The notes below the pieces were generated by a model. That model was not told the origin of the DNA, did no database searches, and saw only the letters and a list, made by a program, of their open reading frames with translations. The position numbers were made by a program, and so were the translations under genes. From the NCBI GenBank assembly GCA_023614405.1, contig CM042688.1:375459331-375523330 (forward strand): a stretch of DNA of 64,000 nucleotides. Direction: 5' to 3'. This document shows, one piece after another, positions 21,887-32,378 of the stretch (within the stretch, counting starts at the first letter, position 1; the number at the start of each line of letters is the position of its first letter). Source of the stretch: Avena insularis. Taxonomy: Eukaryota; Streptophyta; Magnoliopsida; Poales; Poaceae.

Positions 21887-22830
21887 TTGGGGTAGCTTGG
21901 ACGGGACATTGGGGGTCTGTTGTTTCTTGGGGCATATCCTGCAGACGGGTTAGGGCGACACTTCTGGGCATTGTGGGACCCAGTCTGGTGCATCATCTTG
22001 CGCTTACGGTTGTCATTGACTTGGTTGATCTTCCCTTCCATCTGAATGGCAGAGTCTACTGGCTCTTCTAGATCTCCAAAACGGATGTTGACTAACACAG
22101 TCTGCATCTCATCATGCAATCCATTCAGGAACCTTTCCTTCTTCTTGGCTTCAGTGTTTAGCTAGGGACAGAAATTTGTCACGATAATCAACTACCGTCA
22201 TCCTTCCTTTCTTCAGTTCCCTGAACTCATCTCTCATCCGCTTTAGCGATTTTGGAATCCTTGAAGAGATGGCGCCACTACTTTCTTGGTTCCCAATTCT
22301 TGATCAAAACTGACCTTAAATACGAGTACGAAAGGGAACAGCATGTGAAAAAAAATGCGATTACAAGATTGAATACTAAAATGTGGCACATGGGTGCAGC
22401 TGAACTTGAGCTTGAATGCTTCCCAAGTCATCATCTGACCATCGCTCATGGTACAGGTACTATTCCACCAGGCTCTTACATCTCCTGCCAGATAATGGGT
22501 GGCAAACAATACTTTCTCATTGGCTTCAACTCCTACGACCTCCAGGTTGTTCTCCATGGTTTGCAGCCAGTCATCAACATCTAAGGGATCCTCAGACTTA
22601 TTAAAGATAGGTGGGTTGGCATTCTGAAAGTTCTTAAGCTTGGATCCATGGTGATCTTGATTTCCATGGCCTTGATTATTGTGGGCCATCTGAGCTATCT
22701 ATTGAAGAGTGGCTAGGTTGGCTTGGCGTTTGGCTCTACTAGCTTCACAGTTAGAAACTAGTATTTGCAGAATCTGCAGCATCGGGTCCTGAGATGAGCT
22801 GCTTCCTCCGGGGTTTCCATGAGTCAACTG
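21886..22830 (-). pseudogene. gag: Tekay C gag, N-terminal part
   Basis: The reading region begins near GNPGGSSSSQDPMLQILQ (about 22830-22775). It has a TAG just before IAQMAHNN and is open from 22689 (MAHNNQGHGNQDHHGSKLKN, DDWLQTMENNLE, WWNST). It is broken by a foreign insertion at about 22260-22385. It then continues (DEFRELKKGR, VVDYRDKFLSL) with a deletion of about 20 bp near 22163 relative to element A, and runs as MHDEMQTVLVNIRFGDLEEP to RPPMSRPSYPK at 21886. The zinc knuckle is lost with the rest of the gene. Overall similarity to element A's gag is high. Confidence 0.8.
22256..22390 (+). other. Foreign insert in C gag with RNase H-like peptide
   Basis: About 125-135 bp have no counterpart in element A's gag, and the gag reading on either side joins without visible loss. 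On the plus strand the insert encodes SLKRWRHYFLGSQFLIKTDL, which resembles the RNase H word of gypsy elements (WRHYL-G...TDHKSL). I read it as filler DNA from another retroelement in opposite orientation. Confidence 0.5.
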
Positions 22831-23079
22831 AAGATTGAGATAGATAATGAGATAAGAGGGAAATTTCTAAGGTTCATGGTTTTGTTTTCAAAAGCTTTAA
22901 ACTTTGAGTTTGACTCAGGTTTTGCAAACTAACTTCTTATTCTCATTCATTCATTCACTCAAAGCACCCAATACAACACACACCACAACACAAATGGAAA
23001 ATAGATGGTTTTAAGAACCATTCTATGAAACTATAGTGGGACCGATACAACTCACTCCTATGGTAGTGATCAAGTGCAT

Positions 23080-23847
23080 CTACTCATCATCAATGAAGTC
23101 GGAATCATCATCATCGGTGTAAAAATCCATGGCATCATCCTCTAGGTAGTCGTTGTCATCACTGAGGTAAGAGTGAAGATCTCCTTGGATGTCTTCACCT
23201 TCCTCCTCCTCTTTTGCTTCAAGTCAGACTTCATGTTCACGGATGGTCTTCTCGAGAGCGGCCACCTTCTTGCGAAGACGATCGATGGTGCGATCCTTAT
23301 TGTCGCGTTGACGACAAAGTGATTGGCTCTCCTTGGCAAGAATGGCGAGAGTCTGGTCCTTCTTGATGACAATGGCAAGGTTGTGGTTGGCGTAGGCTCG
23401 AGCGTTGTCCAATTCCTTATGCCTATCATACAGCATGAAGTCAAGATTGTCCACCTGGTGCTTCAGCTCCGGGTGTCCTGGCATCTCCAATGGCATTCCC
23501 ATAGAATCACGCCTTGCGAAGTGAGCAAAGCGAGTTCCCTGGATCAACTTGATGTTTTTCCCACACAGACGGGAAAGAGCTTCATGCATAGCCCTGGCTA
23601 ATCCATCTAGCCAGTTGTTCTCATGCAAGGTGAATTGAATCTTCTCAGAAGTAGGTGCTTCCATTTTTCCTCTAACATCTGCAACTATCAGCCATTGTAG
23701 ATCTCCTCCTACGTGATTGTTCAGTTGTGCCCCAAAGAATTCTGGATGCGGGCGCTCAAGATACTCTGACAGTGCATCTAGATCCCTCTCAAAGATCAGT
23801 TGGCCTTCGTTGCCCAACTGGTAGAACTTGCAATACTGGACTTCCAT
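23080..23847 (-). pseudogene. Additional ORF between PBS and gag in element C
   Basis: The minus-strand frame starts ATG at 23847 and runs 207 codons to a TGA at 23224-23226. The same frame then continues to a TAG at 23080-23082, giving 255 residues if the TGA is a late mutation. The N-terminal ~110 residues look like a compact domain (FYQLGNEGQLIFERDLDALS, WLIVADVRGKMEAPTSEKIQ). The middle (about 125-205) is charged and heptad-like, consistent with a coiled coil. The tail after the TGA is strongly acidic (EAKEEEEGEDIQ, TDDDDSDFIDDE). It is no known retroviral domain. Plant LTR elements sometimes carry such extra ORFs; here it occupies the leader, in sense orientation. Function unknown; a structural or chromatin-related role is only a guess. 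Confidence 0.6.
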
Positions 23848-24059
23848 CTATAAGAATTTAGGATGAGTAAGTTAGTGAGGTGATCAAGTGTGTCAAATTT
23901 TATGTAGTAATGTAAGAATTTTTGAGGAACATGAATTTTTTTGAAAGAATCTCAAGGATAAGAGTGGGAATAGGTTTTCATAAATACTCACTTCTTTTGT
24001 TTCAAAACTAAGTTTTTGTTCGGACATCCATTCTAACTAGGGTCTCCTATGGTCAGGAT

Positions 24060-24072
24060 GGCTCTGATACCA
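24060..24072 (-). other. Primer binding site of element C
   Basis: The minus strand reads TGGTATCAGAGCC, complementary to the 3' end of initiator tRNA-Met, three bases after the LTR end. Confidence 0.9.
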
Positions 24073-24075
24073 ACT

Positions 24076-27000
24076 TGTCAACACCCGGATTTTTAATCCC
24101 AGATGCCTGGTATGCCATACCTCGCAATCCCAGGATTACCATTTTTGCGAGACATAACAGATTGGATATCATAGTACATCATCCATTACAAACCATAATA
24201 AGGTCTTACACAAATAAGGGATCTCATGATCCAGTCTTAATACAAATCAAGCAGCGGAAAGAAACCTAGTAGGGGCTCCATCTTCAGAGTCACAGGTAAT
24301 GCTGACAATGGGAGATGATCCTAGTTATCATAGACGTCTTGCTATCCATCATCCTGATAGTCCTCCTCATAGTCTGGCCACGGGAATAGCCAGGGACAAA
24401 GCCATGAGTACTCTTTAAGTACTCGCAAACTATCACTAACAAGTAAGGTAGTTCTAGTAGGAACCTTAAGCTATAGGTTTATTTGCAAAAGGCTAGATTT
24501 ATCTAAACTGAGATTAGAAGTAAAGAAAACTAACTTAATGTTCTAAATCACTTAAGTGGGAACCTAGTTTTCATATTCACAACCCTGTTGTGGTCAAGAC
24601 AAAATCATAGTTCACTTCACAAGTCATTTTGAAAACATATGACGACGGAACAGTATGGCCACTCCAACTGTCCATGACCGTGGACGCGGCTATTCGAATA
24701 GTTTGACACTCTGGAGAGGTGGTACACTTTCACCACAAAATTCGATACATCCTTCAGGGATAACCCTAAATCATCATACTTACTATGCGGATAATCAATC
24801 ATAACCTTTCCTTTACACACTCTAGTATAGCCACCTCCCCTATGAGCTTGGCCTCCCAGGCATGGCCATTTGCCATCCTGGGCACTTCATAGGTGGACAT
24901 TCACACTCACGAGGTAGCCTCAACTCAAACCTCTTCCGTGAGGGAACCCATACTAATGCATATAAACTTCCGGCTAAGCCCTACCCAATTTGGGTATTGT
25001 GGTTGTACGGTAAAATTGGAATGGTATCGCATCTGAACCCAACCATCAGTTTTTATAAAAGGGCTAAGGCTCATGCCTCAATATTTTCATCATCAAATCC
25101 TTTTGTGTTCTCAACACATGTCAAAACATTTCAATAGAATGACTCATCATTCCAAGGTTTTCATAATCATTTTCACCAAGTATTCCCATCTAAAGTGATC
25201 CACTTTTATGCTTAGCACTAGCCACTAAAGTTAAGAGTGTTCACTAATGAGGGGTGATAATCTTCAATCTCATGCCATAGAATGACATCTAATTATAGGC
25301 CTAGTTTTATACTCTTTATGCTATCTATACTACTTTTCCAATACTCATAAAGCACTAACTAAAAGTAAAGAACTTTGATAAAGTAAGAGAATAAAGCTTG
25401 CAAGTAAAACTTGGGATTGGTATAAATCAAAGGTATATAACCAAAGCATGGCTAATGCATCTTGCTTAAGTTATCAAGTTTGCAAGTATTAGCCTGCATA
25501 GTTCTAGTTTGACAATAATAGCTTGCCTTGAGTAGAGTAGTGGTTGAAGTTTTCCTCTTATTCTTCCTGGTAGTACTCCTCCTCCTCGTATCCAGGATCG
25601 GTACTATCGTCTATAAATAAATACGGGGTACACAATCACCAAACAATACTTAAATAATTCTATTTAGCACACTAAGGCTCAAACTTGATGATCTACAAAA
25701 ATCACAATCATCACATGAAATAAAGACTTTGTTTTTATTTATCTTATTTGAGAAAAGTAATTTCTACTCATTGAAATTAAATAAGACTTAATATTCTCCA
25801 ATTAAAATATGGGATCACGTTGATACATATCATCACCACATATTCTAATACCTGGTAATGTGATTTAAAGTGTTGATCATATTTTATAAAGTTTAAGATT
25901 ATCATCTAATAGATTTAAAGTGACTAGAAATGCCCTAATATCATTCTTTTGGTACTAGTCCAATGTCACTACATGCAAACCTAAATGTTTTACATATTCA
26001 GATAGATATTGTCAAATGTGATTTTTGAGAGTTGGAATCAACTCAAAAGCTATTATGGTTGATTTTTGAAAAATGTTTGAATGTAAAAAAGTCTTTGTCT
26101 TGTTATTTTTACTATAGATTATCTCTAACTCCAAATGATTTAAATCCAACGGGATTGGATAGATACTTTAATTACATTTCTAAAAAAATTGAATCATACA
26201 ATTTGGTTCAGTGAAACTCTCTGAATTGATTTTTGAATCTGTGGACAGATACTAGTTTAAACTAAATTGGAAAATCCTTATTTGAATTTCTGGGCTACGC
26301 GTGGGAAAGTAATCGGGCCGGCCCAACTGCACATCACAGCGCAGCGGGCTGCTAACAAAGGGGGTCCACTCGTTAGCGACTGAAACTAACCAAAACGGTA
26401 TCTGTGAATCTGAGCCCTAGGATCTAAATCTAATCTAACGACTGGGAGTCATAGTCGACAACGAACTTCTCAGGGGAGGAATTAACCTAATGTGGTGGTG
26501 GGTGTCTAGTGAGGCTCACCTGGGCTCCAGCTAGGGTCGGTGATGGGGGCGAATGGGGTTGTTGACAACGGCAGATCGATTGGCGATCACGGCAGCTCCT
26601 GGGGCGGCTTCAATCGACAGCACCCTTCTCCTCCAGCAGCGGCGGGCTCCGGCCAAATTCCGGCAAGGGAGAGCTCGCCTTGCTCCGGGAAGAAGTGGGG
26701 GTGGATTAGTGAGAAGTGGTGAGGGTGTTGGTGTGGATAATGGAGGTGGGGGATCTACTTATATTGCAACGAGGGGACCAAACGGCGTGGGCGCGGGCTC
26801 GTCGGTGACGACGCTACAGACGGCTAGCAGCGCAGCTGAGGCTAGGGGACGGTGCGCGGTTCCCTGGCAGTTCTCACGGGTGTAATGGCTAAGCACGGGG
26901 AGGTCTAGGCTGGTCGGGAGCGTGCGGCGCTCTGCGCAGAGGCAGAGGTGTTCTGACGGCGTCGCGAGGCTGCCAACCTGTGTCTCCCAGGTGTGGGTTG

Positions 27001-27998
27001 TGATGATCATGGCGAGCGGGTGCGTGCGTGGAGAGGGTGAGGCACGGTCTGTGCGAGGCGGTCGGCTACAGCGAGCTGGCGCGCTCTAGGCATGGCACAG
27101 AGACATGGAGCGCGGCGTAGCTAGGATGGTTCAGGGCTCGTCTACGGCCGAGGCTTGGACAGGGGGTAGCGATGGACTATGGCGTGTCTGGTGTGCGTCG
27201 TAGGCGAGGGCGGCGATGCTTCTGGCGCGCTGTCCACCGTCGGCCGGCGACGACCACAATTGGGCGCCGTGCCACTATGCACCACGGCTAAGGGGGGCTT
27301 GTCTAGTGCTTGGCTAGGCTCAGGGGAGACAAGGGAGTGAAGAGGGGACCAAATGGTCGATGGATTACTATTCAAATAGTGAAGTTATCCAGTAGTTAGA
27401 TTAGTGTAAGCAAGGTGTTTGTTGTAATGGCCGAAAGAAAAATAATTTGGAATTTTTGAATGAAACTTTTTGAGTGATTTGATCTTAAGCTTGAGTATCT
27501 ATGTTTGCTTGGAGAGGTCAAATGGAATTGGTTTGATAGGTTTTTGAAAAAGTGGGATCTTACCATATGATCTGGATTCAATTTTCAACTGTCCATTAAA
27601 TTGATTTGGAAAATGTTTTTGTAACTTTGTAAAGTGGGCCTTGATAGACTTTTACACGGGGTGAAAAGAAGTGGAATTGTTTCTGTTAAAAATTCTCTTC
27701 TAGGAACACTCAAAGTGACCTAGTGGTTAACTTTGGTCAAAATGACCATTTGAGTAATTAATTCATATTTGATTTCTTTTTCTTTTGATTTTGTTTGTAA
27801 TTGGCCTCGATGATGTAGCATTCATCTTTAAACCATTTCTAATCATTTGTAGCAATCAAGCATGGCAATTTCAATCAATTCTATACTAATGCAAAACACA
27901 CATGCATTCATATTCAAATTTGTAATAAAAGTTTTTGTTAACCCTAAATTGGGTGGTTTTAACTTGATAATCTTGATTAGAAGTTTTGGGGTGTTACA
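24076..27998 (-). repeat. 5' LTR of element C, 3.9 kb
   Basis: The minus strand begins TGTAACACCCCAAAAC at 27998 and ends CCGGGTGTTGACA at 24076, next to the PBS. A TATA box lies about 1.24 kb in, followed by a GC-rich leader and a donor-like CCAGGTGAGCC near 26517. The U5 half contains words also seen near 6650 and 40900 (the CACCTCT.CAGAGT theme). It differs along its length from B's LTR, although both would be expected to match if B and C were one element. No gene is visible; GC-rich frames at 26540-27375 have no domain. Confidence 0.8.
26755..26768 (-). promoter_or_regulatory. TATA box of C LTR promoter
   Basis: The minus strand reads GCAATATAAGTAGATCCCCC, then a pyrimidine-rich leader (CACCTCCATTATCCACACC). 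Position and context fit the LTR promoter. Confidence 0.6.
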
Positions 27999-28721
27999 TA
28001 AATGCATGGCCATGTTACATACGGTTAAGATTTAACCTAGTAAAGGGATTCCGAATCACAGTATCGAGAAAGAGAGGTCAGATTGGAGCTAGACCAAATA
28101 TCGTAGGGCAAAGGGAAAGACATGTGCTCAACCTTGTGATGGTTCGTCCGAATGATCTTTATATGCATTTAGGAGTTGGCACGTCTTGCTAGAGGCCGCT
28201 ACCAACTATTGAAAAAGTAAGTGTACTCGTGTCATGTCTATACATGTATGAACCTATAGGGTCACACACTTTAGGGGCTGGAAGCCTAATGAGGATTGGA
28301 TCCGAATTAGTCCAGGCTTAGGCTACTAATGGGCTGCTAATGTAGAAGCCCACCAGGGATGCCTATATAAGAGAGAGTGAGGCGAGATGAATAGGGTTGA
28401 GCATTCCACCCAGCTGCCACTCCTCTCACGCTTGTGTTGCATGGGCAGACCTAGCAGTCTGCCGTGTGACGCTCCACTCCGGACGTGTGGATACCTTAGA
28501 GGTGATGCAACTGTAGCACTTGGACAAGCCGCGCAAAGGGGATCTGCTCGTGGGACGAGGACGAGAAGGAGACGTAGAACATCTACACTACCCGACGTGC
28601 TTCATCGAGTTCTCCAACTACGCATCTAGTGGTAATCCCGTGATCTATGACAACATTATTCCTGGTTAACGCTATAGAATTTTTTTGATTTACGCTAGTG
28701 TAGCCTACCTGTAACCCTACA
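27999..28721 (+). repeat. Truncated 5' LTR of Copia H
   Basis: It corresponds to 34641-35343 of the 3' LTR (shared start AAATGCATGGCCATG, shared end GTAACCCTACA). The TATA box CTATATAAG is at about 28363-28371. The cut coincides exactly with the start of element C's LTR at 27998, consistent with C having inserted here. The possible right target-site copy is TAAAT (27999-28003). Confidence 0.85.
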
Positions 28722-28722
28722 G

Positions 28723-28735
28723 TGGTATCAGAGCC
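28723..28735 (+). other. Primer binding site of Copia H
   Basis: TGGTATCAGAGCC, the tRNA-Met type site, lies one base after the LTR end. Confidence 0.92.
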
Positions 28736-30111
28736 GATGTTGTTCAGACATAGGTTCGAGAAGTTTGCATATGGTGATATGCAGATTGATATGAATGATG
28801 TGATCGTTTGTATGGCAGTGGTTTTGGATTGATCTATGATCTTGTTTTCCGTTATCGTGATTCCAAGGTCATCGAACGACTTACCCCTACCGGTCGGTTT
28901 CCGCCATCGGGGTAGACAGTGACATATAAATTCATTTGAATCATGCGAAGATCAATATGATTGATCGAATCGGAAACTAGATCTAAATCGATGTACCGTG
29001 ATCAAAGGATATTGGTCAAATCGGGACAATAGTCGGTTTATGGTAAATTTGATTTGCTGATCAAAATCCTTAAATAAAATTGTATAGATTCGATCTCTCA
29101 TTTTTCACAGGGGCGCCGCCCCTTCGAACCCCACAGGGGACACACCCTAGACCCCCTTAGTTGTAGCCCCTTTTGTATCTCGTTAAGGTTCCTAGGTGCT
29201 GCGATTTCACATGATCCGGTAGAATGTGATTCTATGCACAACTTATTTTTGCAGGATGTATGTGATCAATATGGCCCATAAATGTATGTGATGCAGTATG
29301 TATTTTTCATGACCTGCGTGTCGTGAGTAGGGCAACACGGCTGGAGCCAAATGTGTTATTAATTATTGTAATGGCATGCGTGCCAACTTGTGATGATCCC
29401 AATACCATGTAATTTTGATTACTAGCTGTCAGGAGTAATAGCTTGTATTAGTTCTTGGAGAACTCATCACTTGGAGGATGGCTCGCATAGAGCATGAAGA
29501 TGGATATCATCATGGTGGACAGGTTCTATGGCGATGGAGATCACCATGAGAAAATGGGCCATACTATATCACATCTATGTGAATGATATTCTTATACGTT
29601 TTACTACTATGCATGATTAGTTCATAGAAGTAGAACGATCCCTCACAAAGTTTAAGTTAAACTATGCCCTCCCAACTAAACCTTGCACCATCCTATGCCT
29701 TGTAAAATCGTTGGTGGGTCTATAAAATTAGGGTGTCGCGGTTTTCCTTGGCTGGATGGGTTTGTATCGAATACCTACACGCATAAGGGTTGGTGAGCTT
29801 AACAAGGTCATCTTAACAGTTAAGGACCTTGGGGCATAAAGGTTGGGGGCTAGTTTTGACATAGAGATGTCACCCAACAACAAGAGTCATATGTGATATG
29901 ATTAGCAAAAGTTGTTTACTGATTTACCTTGTCTTCTAGCAGTGATGCTAAAGCTCACTAGTCGACTTGTTAATTGTGGATCTTGAATTACTTAGTATCA
30001 ATAGAGGGATGTTGATTTAAGTGGGAGTATATGCTATTAAATTGTTTAATATGTTTTACTCTTTCATGGTTACATGGCTTAGTATTTTGCATGTTTTTAT
30101 GTTGTAGATCA
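28736..30111 (+). other. Leader of Copia H
   Basis: About 1.4 kb of untranslated leader precedes gag. It contains a short GC palindrome (GGGGCGCCGCCCC near 29111) and ends in sequence rich in TTTTAT before the gag ATG. I see no gene here. Confidence 0.6.
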
Positions 30112-30965
30112 ATGGCAACGAACACTTCATCACCTTTTGCTTTGCGTCCGATTCTTGAAAAAGATAAACTAAATGGAACAAACTATTAGGACTGGGTCCG
30201 TGACCTAAGAATTGTTCTCAGGGCTGATAAAAAGGAAACTATTCTGGATACCCCAATCCCACATGAACCTGCTGATAATGAAACTGCTGCCCTTAAGAAT
30301 GCCTACGAGAAAGCATGTGATGAATCTCTTGAGGTTAGCTATCTTATGCTTGCATGCATGGAACATGATCTTCAAAAGAAGATTGAGGATCAGGAAGCGT
30401 ACGATATGATTATCGCGCTTAAGGACATGTTCCAGACTCAGGCTAGGACTGAGAGGTATAATGTTGCTAAGTCCTTTGTGGAATGCAAGCTGGCAGAGGG
30501 AGCAGTTGTAGGCCCCATGTGATCAAAATGGTTGGTTACAGTCAGACTTTGGAAAATCTTGGTTTTCCATTAGGCTAAGAGTTGGCTACTGATTTCATTT
30601 TGGCATCTCTTCCATCTAGCTATGGGCATTTCATTTTGAACGAGCATATGCATGGGGTGGAGAAGGGCCTTAATGAGTTATGTGGGATGTTGAAAATAGT
30701 AGAATGTGACATTAAGAAGTGTGCAGGGCATATCCATGTGATGGTTGTGTAGAACAAGCCTAGCTTCAAGAAAAAGGGTACTTCTTGGCAGAAGAAGAAG
30801 GGCAAGGCTAAGGATATGATCCCTAAGCCAAAGCCTGCACCCAAGCAAAAGGTTGGACCTGTAGAAGACACTCAGTGTTTCTTTTGTCATGAACATGGCC
30901 ACTAGAAGAGAAACTGTAGCAAGTACTTGGCTTCTTTGAAGAAGAGTGGAAGTAAGAGTACTTCC
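30112..30965 (+). pseudogene. gag: Copia H gag
   Basis: It starts MATNTSSPFALRPILEKDKL at 30112. A TAG follows after NGTNY, and the frame continues DWVRDLRIVLRADKKETI and AYDMIIALKDMFQTQ. A frameshift near 30520 moves it to another frame (GFPLG, FILASLPSSYGHF, LNELCGMLKIVE), with further stops. The zinc knuckle near 30865-30915 reads CFFCHEHGH*KRNC, with a TAG in place of a Trp codon (GHW in element G). Confidence 0.8.
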
Positions 30966-31559
30966 CACTCAGGTATGCTTGTTGTAAATGTTGTGGACAT
31001 TTTTCTCGCAGATTCTTATGTTAACTCTTGGGTATTTGATACCGGATAGGTTGTTCATATTTGCAATTCGATGCAGGGGCTAATAAGGACTAGAGAAGTG
31101 TAGAAAGGCAAAGTGGATTTTCGTGTCAGAAATAAAGCAAGGGTTGCTACATTATTCATCAGCATCATGCAGCTTCACCTTCCATCAGGATTTATTATGG
31201 AGTTAAATAATTGTTATTACATTCCTAGTATGGGGCGAAACATTTTATCACCTTCATGTTTGATGAGGGATGGTTATTCATTCGCGAGTACAAACAATGG
31301 TTGTGTAATCTCTAAGAATGTTATGTTTATGGCTGATGCTCCCATTGTGAATGGGTTATTTATTTTAAACCTTGATGATGAATATGTTTACAATGTTAGT
31401 GCTAAAAGGCTTCAGCCTAATGATTTGAGCTCTACCTATTTATGGCATTGTCGTTTGGGGCATATAAGTGAAAAGTGCATGAAGAAGCTCCATGGTGACG
31501 GTCTTCTAACTTCATTTGATTTTGAATCATACGAGACATGTCAAGCTTGTTTACTTTGA
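30966..31559 (+). pseudogene. Copia H protease and GAG-pre-integrase
   Basis: The protease motif reads SWVFDTG followed by a TAG and VVHICNS (about 31027-31065). After a further TAG, an open frame from 31113 carries LHLPSGFIMELNNCYYIP, GRNILSPSCLMRDGYSF and the pre-integrase zinc region LWHCRLGHISEKCMKKLH to CQACLL. It ends at a TGA (31557-31559), where the G element has the Gly codon of the word LMGKMTKTPF. Confidence 0.8.
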
Positions 31560-32378
31560 AAGATGACCAAGACGCCTTTTATGGGTTTTCCTAAGAGAGC
31601 GACAGACTTGTTGGAACTCATACATACTGATGTATTTGGACCAATGAGCACAACAGCCAGAGGAGGATATCACTACTTCATTACTTTCACTGATGATTTC
31701 AGTAGATATGGCTATGTCTACCTGATGAAGCATAAGTCTGAAACTTTTGAAAAGTTCAAAGAGTTTCAGAGTGAGGTAGATCATCAACGTGGCAAGAAAA
31801 TAAAGGCCTTGCGATCTGATCGTGGAGGTGAATATTTGAGTCATGAATTTAGCAATCATCTTAAGAGTTACGGAATTGTTCCACAACTCACGTCGCCCGG
31901 AATGCCTCAAAGAAACAGGGTCTCCGAATGGCACAATCGAAATTTGTTGCACATGGTTCGTTCGATGATGAGCCAGTCTGATTTACCATTATCATTTTGG
32001 GGTTACGCTCTAGAAACAGCAGCTTTCACACTAAACAGGGTATCATCTAAATCCTTAGTTAAGACACCATATGAGATGTGGACTGGAAAGAATCCCAGTT
32101 TGTCTTTTCTAAAGATTTGGGGTTGTGATGCATTTGTCAAGCGACTTCAGTCGGACAAGCTAACACCCAAATCGGATAAATGCATTTTTGTGGGATATCC
32201 AAGGGAAACCTTAGGGTATTACTTCTACAACCGAGAAGAGGGCAAAGTGTTTGTCACTCGTAGAGGCGTTTTCCTAGAGAAGGATTTTCTCACAAAGGGA
32301 ACGAGTGGAAGGTCGGTGAGACTTGAAGAAGTTCAAGATGAGCTAGTTGGGATGCTTCTACGAGTGATGCTATTGTAG
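31560..32378 (+). pseudogene. int: Copia H integrase core
   Basis: The open frame from 31563 starts MTKTPFMGFPKRATDLLELI. The catalytic triad is visible: Asp in HTDVFGPM, Asp in RSDRGGEYL, Glu in NRVSEWHNRNLL. Downstream are the Copia words SFWGYALETAAFTLNRV and GYPRETLGYYFYN. The frame ends near 32378 by a shift in the linker to RT. The core looks catalytically complete, but flanking stops isolate it. Confidence 0.8.

Larger units (their letters stand above)
21886..27998 (-). mobile_element. Tekay-type chromovirus C, 5' half only
   Basis: From 27998 leftward on the minus strand it holds the 5' LTR, PBS, a leader ORF of about 255 codons and gag up to about 21886. Everything downstream of mid-gag is absent, replaced by element B in the same orientation. 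Gag is very similar to that of element A, so A and C are one family and B another. At its right end the LTR abuts a Copia LTR cut at its interior, so C inserted into that LTR. Confidence 0.8.

Noticed and set aside
26540..27375. GC-rich ORFs as a host gene
   Set aside because: They fall in the promoter and leader of element C's LTR, on both strands, without domains.
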